Positions 24,882 through 33,466 of a DNA stretch of 52,385 nt are shown here, piece by piece. Both the position numbers and the translations under genes were made by a program. Positions within the stretch are counted from its first letter, which is position 1. The number at the start of each line of letters is the position of its first letter. This DNA comes from Candidatus Bathyarchaeota archaeon. GTDB lineage: Archaea > Thermoproteota > Bathyarchaeia > Bathyarchaeales > DTEX01. The stretch is from contig JAGTRI010000008.1 in NCBI GenBank assembly GCA_018397065.1, positions 1 to 52,385 on the forward strand, read 5' to 3'. Below the pieces are notes generated by a model, which saw nothing but the letters and a program-made list of their open reading frames with translations, searched no databases and was not told the DNA's origin.

Positions 24882-26918
24882 ATGAAAATGACGAAAGAAA
24901 AAGAATCTTTGACAAGCGGTTTGACTGCAAAATCTTTAACCGTAGGCACAATATTAGTAGTGTTCTGGGCACTCTATTATGTCATTGTAACTGGGTTTTC
25001 AAAAACAGTTATGGCACAACTTCCAGCAATCTTAGTCTCTTTCTTCATATTAACGATTGTCAGTCAGCTGCTACCAAGAATTGGTCTAAACCCTCATGAA
25101 CTCACTGTAGTTTACTCAATGATAGCATCAACTATGGGTATAGCTTTATGGTGGACAGCTCCTAACCTTTACTCCTCACTCTATCACTTGACATTATCAC
25201 CGTATGCAGCAATTGCACCAAAATATCAGCCACCATTTTGGTGTCCTACTGACACAGGTTTATTAACTCCAGCAATAACTGGAAACTCGGTTGTTCCGTG
25301 GGGAGCTTGGACAATACCAATGCTCTGGTGGTTTTCATTTACTTTGATGATGGTTCTATATACACACTTTTTTGCGTTAATAATGAGAAAGCAAATTATC
25401 GAAATAGAAAAATTGCCTTTTCCAATAGCAACTGCTGCACATATGTTGATTGGCGGTGAGAACTCGGAAGAAACTAAAAAGAGCTTATTTTCAAGTTCAA
25501 GACTTCGATTAGCATTCGTTGGAATTATTCTTGGTTTGATTATTCCAGGATTCTTTGGGCCCTTTAACAAGTTTGTACCTACTATTCCTGCCCTAAATGA
25601 TGAACTTAACCTTAACCCATACCTCATAGAGACATTACCGAACGCTTTACTCGGAGCCTCCTTTTTTGGAGGGTTAACAGTAGCTATTCTTTTCTTATGG
25701 CCCACTGATTTGCTGTTATCCTCTTTTGTTTTCTACATAATCTTCGGTATCGTAATACCAGTAGTACAGGTCATGATGGGCATTCTTCCCTATATTCCAG
25801 GACAGGTACCTTTGATGTATTACTACATCAACATTGTTCCGGGGTTAGGAGGTATTTTTGTTCCTCCCGCGCAAGCAGCTAATGCTGTACAAATCGCAAC
25901 AATTACTCACATAGGAGCCCCCATGGGAATAGCGGTTTTCTCATTAATATTAGCAAAGGATCACCTAATCAAAACAATCAAAGCCATAAAGAATCCAGAG
26001 GTCGAAGAAGAACCATACCGAATTTACTGGATAGGTTTGATTGCATCTTTCCTTGGATTTCTTGGTTTATTGGTTATCTGCGAAATGCCAGTGTTATTCG
26101 CAATTCTAAGCCTTGTTGTCTTTCAATTCTACAACTTGCTTAACATCAGAATTCGAGGCGAAGCAGGTTATGTAGGGAACGCCAGCTTAAACTATGGGCC
26201 TGGATTTGGCGCTTATCATTATGCTCCCGCAGCTTACGCAATGGTATACTTTCCTGTAACTGCTGAGGCAAGGTCAACTAGGGCTTTCTGGGTCTCCGAA
26301 ATGTTTCATGGGTGGAGTCTAACTGGATCGTTAACTGGATCGGCAACACCCACCCCATCTGTTAGAGGAATGGAGAGCTTCAAGCTTGCTGAGTTAACGA
26401 AGACAAGAATCAAGGGAATGATAGTAACTCAGATTTTTGCTTTCTGCATTGCCATTATCATTGGCATGGTGGTATCTCTCTGGGGTGCATACACGTATGG
26501 ACTTAGCGCAAGATGGCCAAGCAGATTCATGCCAGACATGAGTAATTGGGTTGTTGATGGAATTGATGGCGACACATCTGGTAGTACATTCTCAATGTAC
26601 ATCTTTGGTCCGCCACCAAGACTACAAGAATTTCTTGTGGGATTCATACTGACTGGCGTCTTAACTTTTCTCCGACTTAGGTTCGTTTGGTTTCCGCTAC
26701 ATCCATTGGGTGTGGTCTTAAGTTTCTCGGATCTAACGTTCTCTTGGTGTCTATTCTACGGAATCGTATGGGTTCTCAAAGTTCTTGTCATAAAGATAGG
26801 AAGCGTAAAGCTATACGAGGAAAAAGTGGTGCCATTATGCCTAGGATACATTGTTGGCTGGGCCATTCTATGGTTCATTACGCTAACGTATGTAGCCTAC
26901 CTGGGAGCAGTGGTGTAA
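24882..26918 (+). CDS. OPT-like permease (DUF6785-type), second copy
   Basis: 678 aa, about 14-16 membrane segments. The N-terminus is GLTAKSLTVGTILVVFWALY. A middle segment, KLPFPIATAAHMLIGGE, parallels the LPFPMSQVNAEL of the other permease. The C-terminal region has RLRFVWFPLHPLGVVLSFSD and YEEKVVPLCLGYIVGWAI, a pattern I associate with DUF6784/DUF6785 proteins related to OPT transporters. The start ATG is about 26 bases after the TATA-like box, so the transcript is leaderless or nearly so; ATG 24888 is the alternative. Transcribed divergently from the M28-FtsX operon. A T-rich tract (26948-26957) follows the stop. Substrate unknown; probably the same class of solute as its partner. Confidence 0.78.
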   Translation: MKMTKEKESLTSGLTAKSLTVGTILVVFWALYYVIVTGFSKTVMAQLPAILVSFFILTIVSQLLPRIGLNPHELTVVYSMIASTMGIALWWTAPNLYSSLYHLTLSPYAAIAPKYQPPFWCPTDTGLLTPAITGNSVVPWGAWTIPMLWWFSFTLMMVLYTHFFALIMRKQIIEIEKLPFPIATAAHMLIGGENSEETKKSLFSSSRLRLAFVGIILGLIIPGFFGPFNKFVPTIPALNDELNLNPYLIETLPNALLGASFFGGLTVAILFLWPTDLLLSSFVFYIIFGIVIPVVQVMMGILPYIPGQVPLMYYYINIVPGLGGIFVPPAQAANAVQIATITHIGAPMGIAVFSLILAKDHLIKTIKAIKNPEVEEEPYRIYWIGLIASFLGFLGLLVICEMPVLFAILSLVVFQFYNLLNIRIRGEAGYVGNASLNYGPGFGAYHYAPAAYAMVYFPVTAEARSTRAFWVSEMFHGWSLTGSLTGSATPTPSVRGMESFKLAELTKTRIKGMIVTQIFAFCIAIIIGMVVSLWGAYTYGLSARWPSRFMPDMSNWVVDGIDGDTSGSTFSMYIFGPPPRLQEFLVGFILTGVLTFLRLRFVWFPLHPLGVVLSFSDLTFSWCLFYGIVWVLKVLVIKIGSVKLYEEKVVPLCLGYIVGWAILWFITLTYVAYLGAVV

Positions 26919-26964
26919 AATGGAAACGCCGATTTGCCAAATTTGCCCCTTTTTTTATAAATTA

Positions 26965-26995
26965 ATTCAAATTTATTTATTTCATTCAAATTTAT
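26965..26995 (+). promoter_or_regulatory. Direct repeat ATTCAAATTTAT upstream of the dehydrogenase
   Basis: ATTCAAATTTAT occurs at 26965-26976 and 26984-26995, 19 bases apart, 33 bases before the first gene of the dehydrogenase/isomerase/URO-D operon. It partly resembles the right half of the dyads at 24800-24877. It may be a tandem regulatory site or the promoter; AT-rich background limits confidence. Confidence 0.35.
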
Positions 26996-27027
26996 AATTT
27001 TATCAAAATTAAAGGAAAGAGAGAATA

Positions 27028-28164
27028 TTGTTTGGAGCTGCAGTAATAGGTTGTGGACTTGTTTCAAAAGTTCACTTGGATGCTTTGAAAAGATTAGAAT
27101 CCGATGGTCACGTAAGCCTAGAATTTACTTGCGACGTGATAGAGGAGAGAGCTAAGCAATCGATGAAAAAATATGGCTTCAAGCATTATACTACGCATTA
27201 TGAAGACGTGAGTCGCTCTAAAAATGTGGATTTGGCGTTTGTGTTGTTGCCTGTTAGTTCTCACCATAAAGTTTCCATTGACCTAATGAATAGTGGAAAA
27301 AATGTATTGGTTGAAAAACCAATGGCTTTAAACACACATGAATGTCAAGAAATGATTGAATCGATGAAAAAAAATAAAATTGTTCTATACGTTGGGCATG
27401 TAAAAAGAAAAAATGAGGCTTACCGTCTTGCAAAAGTATATGTAGACAAACATATTTCACCAGTTTATTTAATTAAATCTTGCGAAAGATGGTATGGCGC
27501 TAACCATTTTCTAATGAACCTGTGGAGAGCTAATCCATCCTTAAGTGGAGGTGGTATTTGGATGGATATTGGATGTCATTATATTGACATTTTCAGATAC
27601 ATTGTTGGAGAAATGAAAAACATTTATTTGATGTGCAACATGTTCCCAGAAGACATCTTAAAACAAATCAAACGTTATGAAAAAGAGTGGCAACAAAAAG
27701 TAAAGGACTCTTACAGAAATATGGAAGAATTTGAAAGCTACATAAAAAAAATAAGGCTAGAAGGAAACTCTCTATCAAGCATCGAATTTTGTAACGGTGC
27801 GCTTGGCGGAATTGATGTTGGATGGTGCACTAAATCTCCTGAAATGTACTATGAAAGAACGGAAATTTTTGGACATGGCGGCATCATCATCATTGAGTCT
27901 CATCCGTTTTATCAACCTATCTCGCCAAGAATAAAAATTTACCTAGAAAATAATGGTGGCAAGTGGAATGAATCGTTTAATTTACCATTTGTAGTTGATG
28001 CGTTTTATCAGCAAGCAAAAGATTTTATCAAAGCAGTTGAGAACAGAGACTGTAGTTCAGCTTTTGATGGAAAAAGAGCGATAGACATAGTTCAGGCCGG
28101 ATATCTGTCGTTTGCAAAAAAGCAACCTATTGAAATCGAAAACAATGGAGATGATACATTTTGA
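27028..28164 (+). CDS. Gfo/Idh/MocA-family NAD(P)-dependent oxidoreductase
   Basis: Predicted sugar or inositol dehydrogenase, cytoplasmic. The Rossmann motif GAAVIGCGLVSKVH is at the N-terminus. The family signature NVLVEKPMALN is near residue 95, and GGIWMDIGCHYIDIFRY carries the usual catalytic-side Asp/His. 378 aa, within family range. The start is TTG 27028, since the Rossmann motif begins at once and no other start fits; AAGGAAAGAGAG upstream may act as ribosome binding site. It opens a tight five-gene operon and ends with a TTGA overlap with the next gene. The pairing with an isomerase-type TIM barrel suggests successive oxidation and isomerisation of a sugar or polyol. Confidence 0.88.
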   Translation: MFGAAVIGCGLVSKVHLDALKRLESDGHVSLEFTCDVIEERAKQSMKKYGFKHYTTHYEDVSRSKNVDLAFVLLPVSSHHKVSIDLMNSGKNVLVEKPMALNTHECQEMIESMKKNKIVLYVGHVKRKNEAYRLAKVYVDKHISPVYLIKSCERWYGANHFLMNLWRANPSLSGGGIWMDIGCHYIDIFRYIVGEMKNIYLMCNMFPEDILKQIKRYEKEWQQKVKDSYRNMEEFESYIKKIRLEGNSLSSIEFCNGALGGIDVGWCTKSPEMYYERTEIFGHGGIIIIESHPFYQPISPRIKIYLENNGGKWNESFNLPFVVDAFYQQAKDFIKAVENRDCSSAFDGKRAIDIVQAGYLSFAKKQPIEIENNGDDTF

Positions 28165-28961
28165 AGGAATGCAGTTGTACAATCGGGTTTAGAGAACTTA
28201 GCTGGGAAAAAACGCTTAAAATTTTAAACAGTATCGGATTTAAATTCATTGAAGGGTCTGCAGAGATCCCGAATTGTCACCTTAATTATTTTTTTAACAA
28301 TCCTGATAAACTTTCAACCTTATTTGAATTACTAAAAAGTTACAACCTTAAAGTCGTAAGTGTTATGGGTATAAATGATTTTGCGGTATGTAAAGAAAAA
28401 ATAAAAGGTGAACTTAAAAAAGTAAATAAACAACTAGAATTTGCCTATGAAATAAATGCTGAGATTTTAAGGGTTTTCGCTTCTCACATTCCAGATTATT
28501 ACATCTGGGAAGAAATGTATACACAAGTTGTAGATTGTTTAAAATGGCTGGGAAAAAAAGCGGAAAATTTTGGCATAAAAATTGCGATGGAAAATCACGG
28601 AGGAATAACGGCGACATCCAGTCAAGTTAAAAAGATTTTGGCGCAAGTCAATAAAGAGAACGTGGGATTAAATCTCGATCCAGCTAATTTTCAAGTTTCG
28701 GGGCAAGACCCTGTTAAGGCAACAATGGAACTTTCTGATTTCATAATCCATACCCACATAAAAGATTGCATAATGACTGATAAAGGATATAGGTTTTGTG
28801 AAATTGGAGCCGGACTAATAAATTATAATAAAATACTCAAAATTCTTAAAGAAAAAGGATATTCCGGGTACCTTTCTTTGGAATATGAGGATACCTCGGA
28901 TCCTGAAAGAGGAACGCGTCAAAGCCTCTTGAATCTAAGAAAAATAATAAAAGAAATATAA
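28161..28961 (+). CDS. Sugar phosphate isomerase/epimerase-like TIM-barrel protein
   Basis: Xylose isomerase-like/AP endonuclease 2-fold protein of 266 aa. Metal-site segments are visible in order: KIAMENHGG (Glu), LNLDPANF (Asp), IIHTHIKDC (His and Asp) and LSLEYED (Glu). Members isomerise, epimerise or dehydrate keto-sugars and inosose. Start TTG 28161 overlaps the previous stop as TTGA, showing translational coupling. It acts in the cytoplasm, probably on the product of the upstream dehydrogenase. The exact reaction is not readable from the sequence. The next gene starts 16 bases later. Confidence 0.85.
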   Translation: MKECSCTIGFRELSWEKTLKILNSIGFKFIEGSAEIPNCHLNYFFNNPDKLSTLFELLKSYNLKVVSVMGINDFAVCKEKIKGELKKVNKQLEFAYEINAEILRVFASHIPDYYIWEEMYTQVVDCLKWLGKKAENFGIKIAMENHGGITATSSQVKKILAQVNKENVGLNLDPANFQVSGQDPVKATMELSDFIIHTHIKDCIMTDKGYRFCEIGAGLINYNKILKILKEKGYSGYLSLEYEDTSDPERGTRQSLLNLRKIIKEI

Positions 28962-28977
28962 TATGAGGGAAGGACAA

Positions 28978-30045
28978 ATGGATTCTAGAGACCGAGTTCT
29001 ATCTGCCATTTTTTTGGAGGAACCTGATAAAGTTCCAACGCTTGAAGTAGGAGTAAGCAATATCGTTCTTAAAAAGATCTTTCCTTCTATGTCTGAACAG
29101 AGGAAACCTGTTATTTTATCAAAGCTTGGACTAGATTCGTTAGTTATATGGCCTTTTCTTAATGACAAAAACAATAAGCAGGTAAACAACAATCAATATC
29201 TGGATGAGTTTGGAAGATTATTCACTAAGAAAATATCTTTTTCTATGTCAGACTTCTATTTGCAGGGAACTTTGAATTCTCCTGAAAGGTATGAGTCGTT
29301 TCCAAGACCTGATCCGTATGACCCTTGGAGAGTTGAATACTTCAAAAAATACGTCAAATATTCTAAGGGAAAAATTTTCCTAATTCCATGTTGCGGAAGT
29401 GTCTTTGAAGTTGCAATGGAAGCAGTAGGTTTCGTTGACTTTTTCAAGTATATGCAAAGTAACCCAAGCTTCGTAAGAAGGGTAATCAAAGACCATGCAG
29501 ATTACACCATTGCATGCGGCAATGCTTTGGTAGATGCAGGGGCTGAGGCTGTTTTAGACGCTGATGATTTCGCCTACAAGACAGGACCATTCATTTCTCC
29601 TAAGTGTTGGATGGAGTTTGTCTTTCCAGAACTGCGAAGAGTGGTTGAGAATTTTCATAAAAAAGGAATACCCGTATTGCTTCATACAGACGGAAATATA
29701 AGGCTACTTATGGATGGAATAATAAAAGCCAAGATCGACGCGGTACAACCTCTAGAGCCCACAGCCGGGATGAAACTAAGTGAAGTAAAAGAGATGTATG
29801 GTGATAAAATTTGTCCAATTGGAAACATTGATGTTGCGTATACTCTCGCAAGTGGAACCCAAAACAATGTTATCGAAGAAGTTAAAGACGCTATTAAAAA
29901 TGCGGCTTATGGGGGAGGCTACATTCTTGGTTCAGGGCACACTATACATGATTCTGTTTTGCCACAAAATTTTTTGACAATGTTGAATGCTGCGAAAAAA
30001 TATGGGAAATATCCAATTAAAATGGCTGAAATATATGAAAAATGA
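28978..30045 (+). CDS. URO-D superfamily protein (MtaA/URO-D-like)
   Basis: TIM-barrel protein of the uroporphyrinogen decarboxylase superfamily, which includes cobalamin-dependent methyltransferases such as MtaA and CmuA. The typical start MDSRDRVLSAIFLEEPDKVP supports ATG 28978, which has GGAAGG just upstream; ATG 28963 would add five residues. Other family segments are KTGPFISPKCWMEFVFPELR, PVLLHTDGN, PLEPTAGM, CPIGNIDV and GGYILGSGHTIHD. The zinc-binding His-x-Cys of true MtaA is not present; the place reads HTDGN. Haem synthesis is unlikely in this context. A methyl-transfer or other role on the imported substrate is more plausible, possibly with the corrinoid protein at 15421. 355 aa. 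Confidence 0.82.
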   Translation: MDSRDRVLSAIFLEEPDKVPTLEVGVSNIVLKKIFPSMSEQRKPVILSKLGLDSLVIWPFLNDKNNKQVNNNQYLDEFGRLFTKKISFSMSDFYLQGTLNSPERYESFPRPDPYDPWRVEYFKKYVKYSKGKIFLIPCCGSVFEVAMEAVGFVDFFKYMQSNPSFVRRVIKDHADYTIACGNALVDAGAEAVLDADDFAYKTGPFISPKCWMEFVFPELRRVVENFHKKGIPVLLHTDGNIRLLMDGIIKAKIDAVQPLEPTAGMKLSEVKEMYGDKICPIGNIDVAYTLASGTQNNVIEEVKDAIKNAAYGGGYILGSGHTIHDSVLPQNFLTMLNAAKKYGKYPIKMAEIYEK

Positions 30046-31057
30046 TTTTATGTTCGGAATATACTGCGACAATACCGACATCCAAAGAAAAAGTGCAATA
30101 AAACAGATGCACGAAGCAGGAATTGAGTGGATCAGAACGCAAATTCCGGGATTTCCATTTAGGAAACCGGAAAAACTCGAATTTACCGATAGTTTTCTTG
30201 CCTTTACAAAAATGATTAAAAATCTTCGAACAAACGGATTCAAAATTCTTCTAATTACATTTTTTCCCTCTCAAATTCCAGAATCATTTGGCACTTATGG
30301 TTCAAGAAAATATTATCAAAACTGTGAAAACGTATGTCGATTTCTCGCTCAATATTTTGAAAGGGATGTTCAGTACTGGAAAATAGCGAATGAGATGAAT
30401 CTGGAGATGTTTAGAAAGCCTTTGACAATTGATGAGGCTATTCGTTTTCTAAAAGTTTGTGGAAGAGGAATTAAAAAAGGGAATCCGTCTGCCAAGGTTT
30501 GTGTGAACATGGCTGACTTCGATGAAACCGCATTATATATGTATAAAAAGGTTTACTGTGGCAAAAAAGTGATTTTCGATTATGTAGGAGCAAATGGATA
30601 TTTTGGAAGCTGGCATCCTGGCGGACCACACAGTTGGGCTACAGTGTTAGAAGAGTTGTATAAACTTACAAAAAAACCGATTGTCATACAGGAATGGGGA
30701 TACTCTTCTAAAGGTGATTTCACGACAGAGGAAGAAAGGTCAACCGGCGTCTATCCGTGCAAACTCAAGAAATGGTGGTACAAATGGAAAGATGGACACT
30801 CTGAAAAAGAACAAGCAAAATACATAGTCGAAGCAATGAACGTCTTCTTATCTAAACACTACGTTATTGGTGCTTTCTATTTTATGTGGAGCGACCGTGA
30901 AAGATGCTGGCAATGCGGTTCACCTGATTGCCCAGTTGAGACAGGATGGGGGCTTGTTGACACAAAAGGAAACCCTAAACCGTCTTATTACGCCTATCAA
31001 AATGTTATTCAATCTTTTGAACAAACAAGTTCGAGGAGGAACTGTTTCAAAGATTAA
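30038..31057 (+). CDS. Clan GH-A glycoside hydrolase-like protein
   Basis: A (beta/alpha)8 retaining glycosidase fold. The acid/base Glu is in WKIANEMN (residue 120) and the nucleophile Glu in IVIQEWGYSS (residue 220). The 100-residue spacing and the NE and QEWG motifs are typical of clan A families such as GH5, GH39 and relatives; I cannot place the exact family. 339 aa from ATG 30038, which overlaps the upstream stop by 8 bases; the frame remains open further back into the URO-D gene. No signal peptide, so it would cleave an imported glycoside in the cytoplasm. A Cys-rich stretch (CWQCGSPDCPV) near the C-terminus is unusual and could be structural. Confidence 0.78.
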   Translation, partial: KNDFMFGIYCDNTDIQRKSAIKQMHEAGIEWIRTQIPGFPFRKPEKLEFTDSFLAFTKMIKNLRTNGFKILLITFFPSQIPESFGTYGSRKYYQNCENVCRFLAQYFERDVQYWKIANEMNLEMFRKPLTIDEAIRFLKVCGRGIKKGNPSAKVCVNMADFDETALYMYKKVYCGKKVIFDYVGANGYFGSWHPGGPHSWATVLEELYKLTKKPIVIQEWGYSSKGDFTTEEERSTGVYPCKLKKWWYKWKDGHSEKEQAKYIVEAMNVFLSKHYVIGAFYFMWSDRERCWQCGSPDCPVETGWGLVDTKGNPKPSYYAYQNVIQSFEQTSSRRNCFKD

Positions 31058-31069
31058 GGGATGTTCTGA

Positions 31070-32137
31070 ATGATAAATAAGGAAGATTGGGATGAAACCA
31101 AAAAGGCATTTAGAGATTGGTGGGAAAAAAGTTTAGATAAACCTTTGTTACAGATTTTTGCGCCAAAAAATAACTATTGGAAACAACCAGTAGACATTTG
31201 GGTTTTTCTTAGATATTATCCTAACATCAACAAGGCAATAAATGTCTTGTTATCACAATTTAATGATGTCTCTTTCTTTGGAGAATCCTATCCTAACGCT
31301 TGGATAAACCTTGGACCTGGGATACTGTCTGCTTGTCTCGGGGCAAATGTGAATTTTAACCCTAAAATTGACACAGCATGGTTTGAAGGAAATATGAACC
31401 TAGAATATCTTAGAAATGTCAATTTTGATCCAGAAAATGAATGGTGGAAATATCTTATAAAATGCACAAATACAGCATTAGAAAAATGTGACGACAATGC
31501 AGTTGTTGGCTTAACGGACCTTCTTGATCCAGTCACCGTCGCTGGGCAACTTAGAGGAAACTTTCCGACAAACATACTAAGAGACATTTTTCTTGATAGA
31601 AAAAGACTGGTTGAATCTATAGGAAGAATTCAAGAAATTTGGTTTCGATGTTTCAATGAACTTTGCAGATTCTTTGATTCTTCGGATAACGGGTTTTCCA
31701 CATGGGCAGGTCTTTGGAGCGACAAAAGATACTATGTGCTACAATGCGACACTATTGTTTATCTATCTCCAAAAATTTTCGAGGAGCTAGTTTACCCTTA
31801 CATAATTGAAGAATGCAATTTTGTTGAAAGAACTATATGGCACTTAGATGGCCCACTGGAGCTAAAACATCTGGATAAGCTACTTGAAATCCCAGAATTA
31901 GATGGAATACAATGGATTCCAGGTGCAGGCAATCCAGATGGCGGAGAAGACGTATGGGTGCCATTGTATAGGAAAGTGCAGGAAAAGGGAAAATTGCTTC
32001 AAATATTTGTTCAACCCCAAAGAGTAATGCATATACTAGGTAAAATTTCTAAAAAAGGTGTAGCGATACAAACAACATGCGAATCACTAAAAGAGGCAAA
32101 AAATCTAATGAAGCAGTTTGATGCTGAATTTGGTTAA
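31070..32137 (+). CDS. URO-D superfamily protein, 'trimethylamine corrinoid protein 2'-like
   Basis: 355 aa. The middle and C-terminal sequence (YLSPKIFEELVYPYIIEEC, IWHLDGPLELKHLDKLLEIP, GIQWIPGAGNPDG) matches the kind of protein often labelled trimethylamine corrinoid protein 2. That label is misleading: the protein has no DxHxxG cobalamin motif and belongs to the URO-D TIM-barrel superfamily. ATG 31070 lies 12 bases after the previous stop, so it closes the five-gene operon. The true function is unknown. Its recurrence next to Gfo/Idh and isomerase genes points to a role in sugar or polyol breakdown or methyl transfer. Confidence 0.78.
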   Translation: MINKEDWDETKKAFRDWWEKSLDKPLLQIFAPKNNYWKQPVDIWVFLRYYPNINKAINVLLSQFNDVSFFGESYPNAWINLGPGILSACLGANVNFNPKIDTAWFEGNMNLEYLRNVNFDPENEWWKYLIKCTNTALEKCDDNAVVGLTDLLDPVTVAGQLRGNFPTNILRDIFLDRKRLVESIGRIQEIWFRCFNELCRFFDSSDNGFSTWAGLWSDKRYYVLQCDTIVYLSPKIFEELVYPYIIEECNFVERTIWHLDGPLELKHLDKLLEIPELDGIQWIPGAGNPDGGEDVWVPLYRKVQEKGKLLQIFVQPQRVMHILGKISKKGVAIQTTCESLKEAKNLMKQFDAEFG

Positions 32138-32245
32138 GCAATTTTTGGGGTTATAGTCGTATTAGAGGATCCGCTTTATGAATGAATATGATGTTGAAGC
32201 TTATGTAATGCCTATTTCCAATAACCTAAATTTTTCTAATTTTTA

Positions 32246-33313
32246 TTAGCTAAAAGTTGGGTATTGTCCATATTTTTGGATTGCCTTAACAAGCGTAATG
32301 ATGTTTGCTACTGGTACATCTGGCGGAACACTATGTGTTGGGGATAGTATTAAGCCGCCGTTATGTCCGCATGTTTCCATTCTGGTTATGATTTCTTTTT
32401 CAACATCTCTTGATGTTCCAAAAGGTAATGTTCTTTGGATATCGATTGTCCCAAATAGGCAAAGTTCATCACCAAAATTTTCTTTAACATATTTAGGATC
32501 TATTGCAAGGGGTTGAACGGGGTTCAGTATCGTTATTCCTATTTCTATTAAATCGTTCAGAATGTCAGTTGGATTCCCATCGCAATGTAGAAAAACTGGA
32601 ATACCTTTTTTTCTTGGAATATCTACAATTTTTGCTAATCTCGGTTTGATGAATTTCCTCCAGATGCTGGGCGACATCAACATGCCTTTTTGGTCTGAGT
32701 AATCGTCTCCGATCCAGAAAATGTCAAGAGGCTTTTCAACTATAAGCTTTGTTAATTCAATATCATATGTCGTTATTTTATCTAACATTTTTTCCATGAA
32801 TGGCGGATTGATGTAAAAGTCTTTTAAACTTTGAGTAAAACCTCGAAGTGTCCAAGCTCTCTCAAAAAGTGTATATCCAAAACCCGACATTATAGCATAC
32901 ATGTCTCCGTATTTGTTTATGCAGCTATCCACTGAATCAAGTAACATAATTTCAGGATTAGGAAACTCGTAGTTTTCAAGGTCTTCGACGTTAAAGTTCA
33001 TCAATGGATGCTTGATTGGTCGCTCAGAATATCCATTAAAGTTCATGTAAGTTACGCCAAAATGGTCTTGATATGAGCCGTCTGGCAACAGTTTAGGAAA
33101 CCCTATGGGAGATCTTGGATTTGAAATTATGATGTCAAAATTGAGTTTCTTGTATAATTCTGGAAAGTCGTTATCTACCAAGTGCACTCGAACTCCAAAA
33201 TGCGCACATAATTTCTTATACAATGAAGGAGCAAAACCGAAATATGCGCACCATGGAACCCTATCTGGCTCTTCCATATTAATGGATGCTATGACTCTCT
33301 CTTTATGATTCAA
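32246..33313 (-). CDS. URO-D superfamily protein (MtaA-like), minus strand
   Basis: Third URO-D-type protein of the island, 355 aa. TTG at 33311-33313 is chosen because AAAGGAG lies 7 bases upstream and the product then begins MNHKERVIASINMEEPDRVP, the standard family start; ATG 33337 would add 8 residues and cover the ribosome binding site. Family segments are WIGDDYSDQKGMLMSPSIW, PVFLHCDGNPTDIL, PVQPLAIDPKYV, LCLFGTIDIQ and GGLILSPTHSVPPDVP. Here the motif is HCDGN, so a His and an adjacent Cys are present but not in the His-x-Cys spacing of MtaA. Transcribed convergently with the previous operon. Confidence 0.82.
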   Translation of the reverse strand: MNHKERVIASINMEEPDRVPWCAYFGFAPSLYKKLCAHFGVRVHLVDNDFPELYKKLNFDIIISNPRSPIGFPKLLPDGSYQDHFGVTYMNFNGYSERPIKHPLMNFNVEDLENYEFPNPEIMLLDSVDSCINKYGDMYAIMSGFGYTLFERAWTLRGFTQSLKDFYINPPFMEKMLDKITTYDIELTKLIVEKPLDIFWIGDDYSDQKGMLMSPSIWRKFIKPRLAKIVDIPRKKGIPVFLHCDGNPTDILNDLIEIGITILNPVQPLAIDPKYVKENFGDELCLFGTIDIQRTLPFGTSRDVEKEIITRMETCGHNGGLILSPTHSVPPDVPVANIITLVKAIQKYGQYPTFS

Positions 33314-33466
33314 TTTGAGGCTCCTTTTAAAATACATTATATTATTCGAATTCGATTTTAGGTTTTTTCATAAATTCATCATTAAAGCGGTAGCGTGTAA
33401 AAACGTCTTCCCGCTATGTATAAGTACTTTACCTGTTTAAAGACCTTTAATGAGAGGTGAAAGTTT

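Noticed and set aside
26965-26995. CRISPR-like or satellite repeat
   Set aside because: Only two 12-base copies in an AT-rich promoter; at most a regulatory direct repeat.
31070-32137. Reading this protein as a true corrinoid protein
   Set aside because: It has no DxHxxG cobalamin motif; the sequence belongs to the URO-D barrel superfamily.
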